Below the pieces are notes generated by a model that saw only the letters and a program-made list of their open reading frames with translations, did not search any database and was not told where the DNA came from. Of a stretch of DNA of 64,000 nt, positions 29,052-41,539 are shown in pieces (positions within the stretch are counted from its first letter, which is position 1; every line of letters begins with the position of its first letter). Position numbers and translations under genes: made by a program. Source of the stretch: Chrysomallon squamiferum. Its lineage: Eukaryota > Mollusca > Gastropoda > Neomphalida > Peltospiridae. The stretch is taken from NCBI GenBank assembly GCA_012295275.1, contig CM022666.1:15457772-15521771 (forward strand), given 5' to 3'.

Positions 29052-29697
29052 TTTACAGAATCACCTGAAACAAGAAAACTTCTGTGTTTAAAACCTGAAC
29101 CTGTCAGTCACAGAGGAATCTACAGAGAAGTTTCATGTAAGTAACAATTTTTATTTATTTACTTCTAAATATAATAATGATGATAAAAATACATGATGAT
29201 AATGTTGATAAAGACAACAATAATAATAACAATAAATAATCTTTAAAAAAAAAAAAAATTAATTATCAGTTGTGTATATTGAAAGTAAACAACATTATAA
29301 TAAAATTTAAATGTAGAATTAAATTATTTTAATAAAACATTTTATTTATTTACTTTCATTTTTTAAGTGTAAAAACACAAGTTTTAAAATTGTATTTGAT
29401 TGTTAACAATTGTATAAAGTGACAGTGCAGTTTGTAAAAGTGAAATATTTAACAACATATTTTATTTTCACAGTGACACCAATGAAGTTTTCAGAAAAAA
29501 CACTAAACTGGGAGACATGTTGTATTAATGAAAACAAGGAATTAGTTAACAAAAGATCTGTAGAAGAAAACCAAAATGAAGACAGGATGAAAGTTATGAG
29601 TGGAGTAACAGGTGACAGAAGTTTTACAGAAAACAAATGTTACATTTGGGAAAGTGAAATAACCTGTCACATTTTAGAAAGTGAACAACTGAATTAA
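26666..29697 (+). pseudogene. TRIM-B: RING/B-box/coiled coil, SPRY broken
   Basis: Duplicate of TRIM-A with the same exon plan: 26666-27782 (1117 bases, as in A), 29059-29136 (78 bases) and an exon 3 starting at 29474. Exon 1 is fully open; all zinc-binding cysteines and histidines of the RING, B-box 1 and B-box 2 are kept. In exon 3 an AAA codon of copy A is TAA here (ends 29697), so the spliced product stops after 472 codons, before most of the SPRY domain. Downstream, single-base shifts and further changes (near 29755 and 30027) break the rest (to 30119). If transcribed it would give a SPRY-less RBCC protein, 472 codons spliced or 405 codons if intron 1 is retained. Such a protein could still dimerise through the coiled coil. 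I label it a pseudogene because of exon 3, but exon 1 may still be functional. Confidence 0.75.
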
Positions 29698-30119
29698 GTA
29701 GCAGCTCAGATTGGAATCTGTGAGGAGAGACATTGTGATGAGGAATTTCAAATAGCTAAAATAAACATGCTTGGTGTGTTAGTTTTATCAGCTGTAAAAA
29801 TCACAACAAAATGTGTTTTTATGTTTATTCCTGTGGTGAGTACAAGTGTGATGTTCCAGTGTGTGACTATAAAACAAACACACTAGTCCACACATCACTT
29901 ACACTAGTACTAGACACACAAAGTAAAACACTGCACATAATAAACACAGACACTAACACACTTGTACACACACTGACTGATGTTGATGTGTCACAACCGT
30001 TGATACCTGTGTTTGCTGTTTACAGTTCTGACCTATTTTGATGTGAAAGTGAAAATTTTACCTGATTTATCAAAGAATTCCACTTTGCTCAAACTGATCT
30101 CTTCTTTAATCTGCCCATA
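29698..30119 (+). pseudogene. Remnant of the TRIM-B SPRY exon
   Basis: Collinear with 11474-11897 of TRIM-A and nearly identical in bases, but in several frames. A 76-codon piece (29811-30041) still reads the SPRY core (TLVLDTQSKTLHI). One base is lost near 29755 and one gained near 30027. Confidence 0.8.
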
Positions 30120-30199
30120 AAGTAAAATTATTTAACAAAACAGTAATTACTTTAAAAACAAACAACAAAAGTAAATTTGTAAAGTAAATAACTGTCTGT

Positions 30200-30281
30200 C
30201 TGTCTGTTATTGTTTATCTCTGTACTATATTTAAATAAACTAAATATAAATATTCTCAGTGACAAACACAGGCTATCAGTG

Positions 30282-30345
<64 letters not shown>

Positions 30346-30714
30346 ACACACACACACACATTTACACACACACATACACACACACAGACATACAGATGTA
30401 CACACACACACACACACATGGACTATTACACTTACTATCTAAATTATTTGTAAAAGTAATAAATTTGTAAATTTTCAGTTTTAAATCTCATTAGAAGTAA
30501 TCCTCAGTCTACAGTGTCTCTCTACACCTCCACTCCATGTTGACTATCTAGTCTACTTTGTTAATTAGTTAACTCTTTATGTGCTGTGTACCTGTGTTTT
30601 TGTGAAGAGTAAATTAACTGTTTGAACACATTACACTGTATTACAATACACGTGTAACAGGTAAATGTTTCACTTTATATTTCTGATTTAAACTGAAATG
30701 AAGTTTTTATTTTA
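30200..30714. repeat. 3' flank of TRIM-B with long (CA)n
   Basis: Nearly identical to 11977-12500, with a longer CA tract (30284-30416). No exon. Confidence 0.75.
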
Positions 30715-31268
30715 TACACTTAAACTGTGATTTCATTTAAATAATGAGTGAAAGGAGACTAGAATTTACATAGTTTTTATTAGAATGAATTGCTGATCTC
30801 ATATTTCATATATTTATTGTTACTGCAGTAAATTATGACAATAGTAATGTTTTGTGAAATCTGTGGATTTTGTGCAATGTGACATTACTGAATTTTGTGC
30901 TTTATTTAACAGAAGAAATTTGAAAAAAAAATTGTTGAATTTTTGTTTATTTAATGCTTGTTAATTTGATGTCAGAATTATTGATTGATTTAAAAAAAAA
31001 ATAATAATAATAAATGTGATATTCTAAAAACTGATTTTTGTTTTTACTGCTAAATGTGTATAATGTTTATGTAGAAAATGATTGCTGTGTTATTTTTCAT
31101 TCATTCCTTCTTTGTTTCCTTCCTTAGTTTTATATTTATTATTATATTTATTATTTTATTAATTTATTTCATTTTAACTTCTTCATTCTTTCCTGTATTC
31201 TGTCATTCAGCTTTTTTTTTTTCTTTACATTTGTTTCTTTTTTCTTCTACAATCTTCTCTTTTCATTT

Positions 31269-31345
<77 letters not shown>

Positions 31346-31708
31346 CTACTTCAAAGCTGATTTAATTACAGTTAAATTGTAAATGTTTGTACAAAATGTT
31401 TATTTATTTATTTATTTATCTGTTTATCTGTCTGTCTGCCAGTACTTCTTTTTGCCTATTTCCTTGTTTGATGTCATACATTCAATATTCTTTAATTTGT
31501 TATTTTATTTATTTATTTATTTTTTTTTTATTTATTTATTTTATTTTATTTATTTATTTATTTATTTATTTATTTGTTTTTTTATTTATTTATTTTTTTT
31601 ATTTATTTATTTTTATTTTTTTATTTATTTATTTATTTTTTTTATTTTTTTATTTTATTATTTTTTTATTTTTCCTTTTTTTTTATTTTTATTATTTTAT
31701 TAAAAAAA

Positions 31709-31751
<43 letters not shown>

Positions 31752-31890
31752 TTTTTTGTTGTTGTTTTTTTTTTGCATTTCATTTTTTTTCCTTTCATTT
31801 ATTTTATTTTTGTTTTAATATTTATTTATTATTTTTTTTTTATTTCCTTTTTTTTTTTTTTTCTTTTTAATCTACTTTTTACTTGTTTTT
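30715..31890 (+). repeat. Inverted repeat, left arm
   Basis: From ACACTTAAACTGTGATTTCA through GCTAAATGTGTATAATGTTT to TTTTAATCTACTTTTTA, this sequence returns in reverse complement at 40320-41295. It includes (CA)n 31274-31342 and a long TTTA-rich stretch (31390-31760). The first 300 bases also match the TRIM-A 3' flank (12480-12760). Confidence 0.8.
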
Positions 31891-32167
31891 TTTTATTTTT
31901 TGTTTTAAAAAAAAAGCTTTAAAAAAAAAAAAAAATTGTGTTATGTAATTAAATGTGGTTCATTGAAAATCAATGAAAATTATTTTTTTTTTTTTTCATT
32001 TTTTATTTTTTTTTTTTCTTATTTCATTATTGTTTTTTTTTTTTCATTTTTTCATTCTTTCCTTTCTTATATACTATTATTTTCTTTTTTGTTCCTTCTC
32101 ATTTCTGTAAACTTGTATTAAGTTTTAATTGTTTTAATTGTTTCAGAATTAAGTTTATGTAAAAAAA

Positions 32168-32198
<31 letters not shown>

Positions 32199-32260
32199 AA
32201 TATGTTTTGTATATATATATATATTGTGTGTGTGCATATATGTCTGTATATATATATATG

Positions 32261-32295
<35 letters not shown>

Positions 32296-33000
32296 TGAAT
32301 ATATATATATGTGTGTTTATATATATGTGTGTGTGTCATGTGTGTGTATATATGTATTTTTTTTTTTGTGTATACATGTGTATATATATGTATGTATGTA
32401 TATATGTGTTTAATATTTATATATGTATGCATATATATATGCTTTTTTTCAATTTTTGTTTTTATATATATATATGTGTGTGTGTGTGGTGTGTGTGTGT
32501 GTGTATATGTGTATGTATATTTACATGTGTGTATGTGTATATATAGATATAGACATGTTATATATTCAATATTCCTTATTTTGTTATTTATTTATTTATT
32601 TACTTTTTTTATTATTATTATAATTATTATTATTATTATTATTTTGTTTTAGTGTACATTTCTGTTTTCTTTCATGTAATTTTCTTTTATTTTAATTTTT
32701 ATTTATTTATTTTTCATTTTTTTTTTTTTGTATTCCCTTTTTCCTTCCATATTTTTTTATTTTCTTCTTTGCAAAAAGAGCAAAGAAAAAAAGTGTCTAT
32801 TATGTAATTTAATATGGTCCTTTTAAATTTAATGAGAATGACTGTTTTCATTTCTTTTGTATTTCTTATTCCATCTATTTCATTATCTTGTTTCATTCTT
32901 TCATTCTTTCCTTTCTATATTTTATTACTTCTTTCTTTCTTCTTTCTCATATTTCTTTAAACTTGTGTTACATTAATTGTTTCAGATGTGAAAAATAACT
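31478..33000. repeat. Tandem duplication, about 1.09-kb offset, with (TA)n
   Basis: The start TTCAATATTC...TTTGTTATTT recurs at about 32568. TTATGTAATTAAATGTGGTT (31937) recurs in changed form at 32800. Both copies end in a stretch of the type CTTTCCTTTCT...TTAATTGTTTCAG (32140 and 32985). Between them lies a TA/TG tract (32165-32550). No exon was confirmed, although each copy ends in an acceptor-like TTTCAG. Confidence 0.65.
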
Positions 33001-33107
33001 AACTTGTAAATTTTCTACAATCATTGTGAAAGATACATTGTGTGGCAAAATCTGAAACATTCATATTTTTAATTTTCTTCCAATGGTTAATTTTGTTCTC
33101 TTATATA

Positions 33108-33145
<38 letters not shown>

Positions 33146-33990
33146 ACATGTTTTTCATCCTTAAAAAACTCCATTGTCTTTATCCGCAATTGTAATTAAT
33201 TTTAAACTGCATTCCTGTTTCGATTAATTTCGTTCACGTTTATCTGAGTTTTTGTATTTTTACATCCGGATAGGAACGGTAGTATTTTCACTCACACAGA
33301 ATTACAGTTTTATTAATTGTAATAACTATTCGAAGTATAATACGCTTTAATTCTATTTCACTACATTACCTGAACGTTTTTGTTATTTATTGTAATTGTT
33401 TTTAACTTGCTGATTGTGTTTAGCGCACTTGTTGTAATACTACTTATAGCATTTATCTTTGTATTATCGTGGTTTACTATTTTCGTTTGAAAACCTTCAT
33501 ATGGCACGTTTCAGTCATTGTCCTTTTATTTTAATTTTCATTATTAGGTGTGGTAACTGATAAAGTAAGTATATTTGTAATATAGTATATATTTATAATT
33601 TAATATTTAATATAATTATTATATGAAATATTTTTTCAATCAGTTCCATTTTTATTAAAATTAGAACACTTAAGGTAGATGAAATGTAAGAATGTTTGTT
33701 TGTGTTGTTTAATATTAAAGTTGCAGTGCTATTTTATACTGAGTAGTGGAAAGAGTTTAAATACAGGTGAGTTTAAAAAAATGTGTATATATATATATAT
33801 ATATATATCAGATAAATAAAATTAAATCAATTTTAAATAAATAGGAAGAGAACTGAATAATGATGATGATAAGTATTTTATTATTTTTAAATTGTGGGTT
33901 GACATCATTTTGCATCAGATTTTAAAACAACAGATATGTGAAGTAATTCCATCTGGTCATAAAAACCTTACCATCTGACCTACATTATTT
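33000..33990. other. Upstream of the ANKRD42-like pseudogene
   Basis: Mostly single-copy-looking sequence with (TG)n (33111-33143) and (TA)n (33785-33810). The missing 5' exons of the ANKRD42-like gene should be here or further left, but none was recognised. Confidence 0.4.
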
Positions 33991-34381
33991 ACAGAGATTT
34001 ATTTTTGAAACATTGAAAAAAGAGAAGAAAAAAGAGCAAAGAAAACAAAATCAGATTTCTAAAGTTCAAGTTTTTTGTAGAAACAGACTATCAATGCTTC
34101 TATGTGATTTAGGAACTGTGGATACCACAAGGATTCAGATCACTCATGATGCAGTTAAAAAAACAGATGTTTTCTTTATGGAAGAAATGGTTATAAATGG
34201 AGACTGCATCATTGAAGTTGAAACAGAAAAAAGTTCACTCCATTACACACAGCTTGCAACTTTCATCTTTGCTAACTCATTTATTTCAAGTGTGTCCACT
34301 GGTTGCTATGACATTGTGCTGACCCTACAGTGACCACAGCAAGAGGCTGGACACCAGCTCATATAGCAGCCACCAGAGGAC

Positions 34382-34600
34382 AAGATGGATGTATGCAGGT
34401 AAGTTTTTATAATAAAATTTAAAAGAAATCAAATCTATACATGTAACTTTATTTAATACAATAAAAAAAAAACACCCCAAAACCCAACTAGACTGGTGTA
34501 TGTAGGTAAATTTTTAGAATAAAATAATCAAAACTAGGTTGATGTGTGCAGGTAAGTATTTGTAATAAAATAAAAATAATCAAAACAAGATGTGTGTGGC
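34382..34600. repeat. Minisatellite grown from an exon/donor junction (first)
   Basis: The end of the first ankyrin exon plus its donor (GATGGATGTATGCAG/GTAAGT, then TTTTATAATAAAA) is repeated in the intron at about 34490 (GACTGGTGTATGTAGGTAAA) and 34537 (GGTTGATGTGTGCAGGTAAG), with a fragment at 34588. The intron therefore holds decoy 5' splice sites. Confidence 0.75.
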
Positions 34601-34980
34601 CATTTGTCTTAATATTTTATATGAATGTTATATGACATTTAAATGATGTCACGTCGAGGTACTTAAAATCTGCTTTACTCTAAATACCATACTTAGGACA
34701 GCAGTGGTAAGTTAAAAATCTTTTATTCAACATAATTTACTGAAATAATATAGATGAAAAAACATTATTTACAAACTTTAATAATAATAATAATAATATT
34801 TTATTTATTTATTTATTTGTTTGTTTGTTTGTTTGTTTGTTTGTTTCAGAATGTTAATGAAGTAGATAACAATGGCTGGACATCAGTTCACTGTGCTGCT
34901 TATCACAGGAGACTTGATGTTTACAGATGTTGTACAAATGGGGTGGACACCTTGATGAAGTTGACAACAATGGAAATACC

Positions 34981-35175
34981 CCAGGTATGCTAATTAAATC
35001 AAGCAGAATAATTAAATCAGGTATTGTAATTAAGTCAGGAGAATTAATTAAATGAAGTATATTAATTAAATCAGGTATGCTAATTAAACTAAGTTATATT
35101 AATTTAGCTAGATATGTCAGCTAAATCAGGTGTATCTGTGAAACCAGGTATGTTAATTAAATTAGGTATTTTAAT
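34981..35175. repeat. Minisatellite grown from an exon/donor junction (second)
   Basis: The donor of the second ankyrin exon (CCCCAG/GTATGCTAATTAAATC) starts a run of diverged units with AATTAAATCAGGTATGCTAA and related sequences, up to ACCAGGTATGTTAATTAAAT. Several units keep CAGGTATG, a usable-looking 5' splice site. Confidence 0.75.
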
Positions 35176-35403
35176 TGTCAGTCTTTTACTCATATCTGGC
35201 AGTGATAATGACCATGTCATTATTATCATAAACTGTACGATTACAGTTCAGAGAAGAATGTGTTTGTTTGTTTATTTATTGTCTTTATTAACTTATGATA
35301 TCAGTAATTAATATTTCTATTTTTTACTGATTTAATTAATTATGTCTTTATCTATATTATTATTTATTTATTTATTTACTTATTTATATATTTATTTATT
35401 TAA

Positions 35404-35544
<141 letters not shown>

Positions 35545-35563
35545 TAATATCCAGATTTATCAT

Positions 35564-36035
35564 TACTTTTATTACAGGTATGCACACCTGTTTAATATAC
35601 AGACTGATTATTATTATTAAAGGTACGTACACCTGTTTAATATACAGACTGATTATTATTATTAAAGGTACGTACAACTTTTTAATACGCAGATTTGTTA
35701 TTGTTTCAGTTACTTACACCTGTTTAACATACAGACTGATCATTATTATTACAGATATTTAGAGTATTTAATATATTATTTCAGTTACTTACACCTGTTT
35801 AACATACAGACTGATCATTATTATTATAGATATTTAGAGTATTTAATATAGAGATTTGTTATTATCACAGTTACTTACACCTGTTTAATATACAGACTGA
35901 TCATTATTATTATAGATATTTAGAGTATTTAATATAGAGATTTGTTATTATCACAGTTACTTACACCTGTTTAATATACACACTGATCATTATTATTACA
36001 GATATTTAGAGTATTTAATATAGAGATTTGTTATT
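35564..36035. repeat. Minisatellite, about 50-60-bp unit, right array
   Basis: About eight units of CACCTGTTTAATATACAGAC followed by TGATCATTATTATTA and, in later units, CAGATATTTAGAGTATTTAA. The same family appears at 2525-2660. It lies in the intron after the third ankyrin block. Confidence 0.8.
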
Positions 36036-36039
36036 ATTA

Positions 36040-36424
36040 ATAGAGATATATAAAATAGCTGTTGGACATACTTAAACACTCATGCATACTATAGCAACTG
36101 AAACAGACACATAGTCACATATGGTTTGTTTATCTTTTTGCACAGTTTGAAATTAATAAGATCTTCCATGACTTCCATTTTTTATTTATTTACTTTTTTT
36201 TGTTATGAGAAATGGGCTAAATTTTAATAGTGCAGCTTATGTCTCTATATTGTTAAATAATTATATCACTGTATTATACAGCTGCTATGGGAATTGAAGT
36301 TTAATATTTCAGTTGTGACTTCCCAGACTTTTGTATTTCCTGAGCACTGTTTCCTCCTGTTAGTCTGTTAAATCATGTGTCAGGAGTGTGTGTAGGTCTC
36401 TCACTCTCTCTGTGTGTCTGTTAT

Positions 36425-36466
<42 letters not shown>

Positions 36467-36627
36467 TATCTAGCTATCTATTATTTCTTAGGTATTTTTG
36501 ATATGACAGTTATTCATAAAGTTAGTTTTATCTACCAGATAAAACTAACATTGCAAATAAGCTGATGTATCAGACATTTCATAAAATATATATTATTTAT
36601 TTATTTATTTATTTATTTTTTCTTTAG
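36040..36627. other. Intron of the pseudogene with (TG)n
   Basis: No exon. A TG tract fills 36425-36466, and ATTT repeats lie directly before a candidate acceptor (TTTCTTTAG, ends 36627). Confidence 0.5.
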
Positions 36628-36979
36628 AACAAGACACAAAAGTGGTTGAAGATAATGACAGGACAGTTCAGTCACAAAGTAAAACAAAAACAACAAAGTA
36701 CTAAAGGTAAAATTAAATATTTAGAGTAACTTCCCCTTTCTTGAAATGTTAAAGTTGTTAAATTTATATTTGTTTTTGTGTAATTTTAGATTTTAAGCAA
36801 TAACAATAATAGCAATAATAATAAAAGTAATAATAATAATTAAGTACAGTATTTTGTAGATTTCGAATTTTTGTTTTTTCTCTTCATATCTTCATAACTA
36901 ATATCATAGTTTAAACCTTTACATCAGGATTATTTGAAATATCCACTTGTTTTTGAATAATTTTGTTGTTTATCAATAA

Positions 36980-37016
<37 letters not shown>

Positions 37017-38862
37017 AAGTTAAAGGAACTAAAGTTATGATGACTTTTCAAAATGCTGTCTTGTTCTATACTTTATTATTAATTCATAGCAGACAAACAA
37101 ACCCTGTAAGTATGGAGAATATATTTACATTATTTCTTAGTTTTATCAGAATTAGATTTTTACTTAAAAAAACATTTCATGTCAGATTTAAAAGACAGCT
37201 AATCAACTTGAATGTGTGCTGGAGATTGTGAAACAAACTGATACACAACTCAGAGGGCATCTCCTGGAGAACACAAAACAAATGAAAGGCATGCAAGACA
37301 AAGAAAAGGCAGTTAATTAAAAAAAACCAAAAAAACAAAAAAAAAACATAATTAAATTAAATTAATAAATAAATAAATAATAATAAAAAAAATAGAGGAA
37401 AAGGAAAAAAAATAAAAAAAATAAAAATAAAAAAAAATAAGAAAGAAGCTAACAAATAAACCAGGCAATAATAAATAAGTAAATTCATCAGTAAATAAGT
37501 ACAAAAATTAATAACTGTGTAACTAACTAAATGCATAAGTAAATAAGGTAGCAAACAAATTACTAAATAATTAAACAACTAAGCAAATAAATAAGCAAAT
37601 AAATAAATAAATAAATGGCCACATCTACACTTTAAAAAAGACCCTGTTTGTTGAACTACTCCTACCCAGTTAGGTCACTGAGTAGAGCTGAGACTGACAA
37701 GATCAACACACCTCAGTGTAATCATGGAGCTATCTCAATTCCTACCTCTGCTCCAGATATAGTTACTGTTGTATGTTCCACGCATTATGTGAGAGAGACT
37801 ACATGAAAGATTCCTTGCTGCTGAAACCAAAAAGAAATATCCTATTTCACATTATCTAAGTACACATTAGAGTCTGATTCTCTGTGAGAGTACATTACAG
37901 GTGTTCAGAGTGGATTGTTAACAACTTGTTTGTGTTTCTTCATGTAAAATCAGTGTGTTTGTTTTCAGTACAATTCGAGATTTTGGAGCCTGAGCTGGAT
38001 TATGAGAAACTTCAATGAGAGAAGTTGAAAGCCCAGTTGGATGAATACAGGAGGGAAATGTTCTGTCTTAACTCTCAACTAGAAAACTTCACTGTGGTGA
38101 GGGAGATATTTTTAATCTTCATTTGCTGTTGATAAATATATAAATAAGTTAATGATTTAATAAGTAAGTGAGTAAGAAAATGAATAAATAAGTTAATACA
38201 GTAAATAAATATGTAAAAAATAAATAAAATAAATAAGTTGGTAAAGGAATAAGTGAATGAAGGAATAAATGAATGATTGGGTAATTGGATGAAAAAATGA
38301 GTGAGTGAGTGAGTAAATGAATTAATGAATGAATCTTTTTGGAATATATTTTATCTTTAAATAATTACTATAACTTGGATATTTCATTCTTAATTAACTA
38401 TTGTTATAATCATTTGAAAGAAAGGAACAATCTGAAACAAGCTAAAGAAATAGTGAAATTAATGTAGGTAACACTAAAAAAAGAACAGTCTTCTTGTGAA
38501 CCTGTCAATCTATTTATCCATCGACTGACACACCCACCTATCTCTCTCTGTATTCTTTCTGTATAGGTATCTGTATCTTTCTTTCTATCTTTTTTTTTTT
38601 TTTTTTTTATTATTAATCTCTCTTGGTGTCTCCACATTTACCTCCCTCTCTGTGTGTCTGTGTGTCTAACTGTGTGTTTGTGTTTCTGCAGGTTAGTGAT
38701 GATGAGTATCACACCAGGTCAGGTTGTGTGAGGAGAAGAGCAGGCTCAAGTAAAAAGAAAAGTCAGGATGATGTCAGTCTTTTTTTCAGACAAAATTACA
38801 CACCAGTGAAAAAACCCTCAATCAGCTCATTTCAGAATTCTCTAGATCAACTGACACTTTGA

Positions 38863-39602
38863 ACTCTTAACAATGACAATTTTTATACAGTTGATATCTT
38901 TGTATTCACTCAATAATGAAGTATTTTGAGTTAAGTGGATTCTCAGTCTGAAATAAAATACCAGAAAGGTACTGTTATATCTGTTGTTGTTGTTGTTTGT
39001 TTCTTCCTTAATATTAACAGCTAAAATATGTAATATTGATATAATTTATATAAAATAATGAAATATAGATAGTATGTAATTTATATAAAAGAATGAAATA
39101 TAGATAGTATGTAATTTATACTTTTCTTTTAATTATAAAGTTTTTATTTCATTTCGTTTTGTTAGCCAAAAAATTCATTTAGAATTTCAAATATTATTTC
39201 AAACATTCGTATATTACAAATCTGAACTAGAAAGGAAATTGTATAAATTTATATATTCTGCTTTAGTTTATTTTGCATTAAATGATTATTTATTTATTTA
39301 TGTAATTATTTATTAAAAATGTAGAGAAAAAAAAAAAAAAAATTAACCAATTTTTTAGATAATTATCATAATTACTGCCATGTAGGTTGGTACTGAAGTT
39401 ATTTCCCTTAGACCACATTCAGAAAACGGTGTAACAGGTGAACATGCATTTGTGTACTGGGAGACACAGAGAAGAGTATATATTGCGAGCAGGGCCTCTA
39501 GATAATAATAGTTTATTCCAGTGAGAAAAACACAACAACAACAAGAAAAAAAAAAAACACACACACACCCAAAAAAAAAAAAATAAAAAAAAAAAATTAA
39601 AA

Positions 39603-39637
<35 letters not shown>

Positions 39638-40221
39638 TTAAGATAAAAAAAAAATTCCTGTTTTAAAAAAAAAAAAAAAAAAATAATAATAATAAAAGTA
39701 AATAAACCAAATGTATATATGATTATTAAAATTAAAGCCATGTAGGCTAGAATTGGAGTTATTTCCCTTGGACCACATTCAGAAAAAGGTTTTAACAGGT
39801 AAACATGTATTTGTGTACTCAGAGACACACAGAAGAGTATATATTGTGAGCAGGGCCTCCAAGAGAAATTTTGCAACGCGGTACAAGAACCTTTCTCAGG
39901 CACCGAGACAGGCAAAGATTTTTCTCAAAACTGAGGATTTGATGTCCAGTAAATCTACTTGTAAACTCTCATTAATGCTTTAGTTTCATGATCTGATATA
40001 ACATAATGTATCAAACATATTCAATTAATGAAGAAACATAAATCAGTATTTACAGTTACATTCACCAGTCGCCTTTTAGTTTTTTCACAGTGAAAAGTGT
40101 ATGAAAATGCAACATGATAAAAAAAAATGAATTTATTTTATTTTATTTTATTTTATTTTACTTTATTTTATTTATTTACTTTCAAAATTAAGTCTATTTT
40201 AATCAGTTTTATTTAGTAGTG

Positions 40222-40255
<34 letters not shown>

Positions 40256-40319
40256 AAGTAGCAGAAGTAGTCACAGTAGTAATAAATAAAAAGCGAACAA
40301 ATTAAAATTCAATAAAATT
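38863..40319. other. Gene-free, A-rich stretch
   Basis: No exon. Two related blocks (39355-39500 and 39735-39870) share ACATTCAGAAAA, GTGTACT and AGAGTATATATTG-type wording, around an A-rich core (39545-39690). A GTA triplet run lies at 40214-40255. The related blocks look like two copies of an unnamed repeat. Confidence 0.5.
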
Positions 40320-40679
40320 AAGACAAATAAAAGTATGCAAGGAAAAAGTAGATAAAAAAAAAAAAAATGGAAAAAGGAATAAAAAAACAAATAATAAATA
40401 AATATTAAAATAAAATAAAAATAAATGAAAGGAAAAAGAATGAAATGCAAAGGAAAACAACAACAACAAATAAATCAATCAATAAATAAAATAAATAATA
40501 ATAATAATAAATAAATAAATAAATAAAATATCAAACTAAAGAATACTGAATATATGACATCAAACAAGGAAATAGGCAAACAGAAGTACTGGCAGATAGA
40601 CAGACAAACAGATAAATAAATAAATAAACATTTTGTACAAACATTTATAATTTAACTGTAATTAAATCAGCTTTGAACT

Positions 40680-40746
<67 letters not shown>

Positions 40747-40804
40747 TCTCCTTTAAGTCAATTCATTCCCTCTTTCTCTGCATCTCAGTCATTTCTTCTC
40801 TCTC

Positions 40805-40843
<39 letters not shown>

Positions 40844-41295
40844 AAATGAAAAGAGAAGATTGAAGAAGAAAAAAGAAACAAATGTAAAGAAGAACAAAAA
40901 AAGGCTGAATGACAGAATACAGGAAAGAATGAAGAAGTTAAAATCAAATAAATAAACAAAATAAAAAATATAATAATAATAAATATAAAACTAAGGAAGG
41001 AAACAAAGAAGGAATGAATGAAAAATAACACAGCAATCATTTTCTACATAAACATTATACACATTTAGCAGTAAAAACAAAAATCAGTTTTTAGAATATC
41101 ACATTTATTACTTTTTTCTTTTTTTAAATCAATCAATATCCACAGATTTCACAAAACATTACTATTGTCATAATTTACTGCAGTAACAATAAATATATGA
41201 AATATGAGATCAGCAATTCATTCTAATAAAAACTATGTAAATTCTAGTGTCCTTTCACTCATTATTTAAATGAAATCACAGTTTAAGTGTTTAAA
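40320..41295 (-). repeat. Inverted repeat, right arm
   Basis: Reverse complement of about 30715-31890; for example GACATCAAACAAGGAAATAG (40557) answers the 31450 region, and CATTATACACATTTAGCAGT (41051) answers 31049. It carries a CT tract (40682-40742) absent from the left arm, and a TG tract (40812-40838) where the left arm has CA. The minus-strand frame 40789-41040 mirrors the plus-strand frame 31078-31365; neither looks like a real protein. Confidence 0.8.
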
Positions 41296-41454
41296 ATAAA
41301 AACTAATTAAAGGGAGATAACTGATTCGATTCAAAGCAAGCATACAGGGGTATTGCAGCCATTAATATGGAGCTGAGACCACTAATTCACAAATAAAATA
41401 AAACAACAATAACAAAAATAAATAAATAAATAAATGAAGAGAAAAGTAACTTAT

Positions 41455-41519
<65 letters not shown>

Positions 41520-41539
41520 ATTTTCATTTTATGTGTTAA

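Noticed and set aside
31383-31870. Long hydrophobic frames (L/I/Y/F-rich), looking like membrane proteins
   Set aside because: They are TTTA/T-run microsatellite translations in three overlapping frames.
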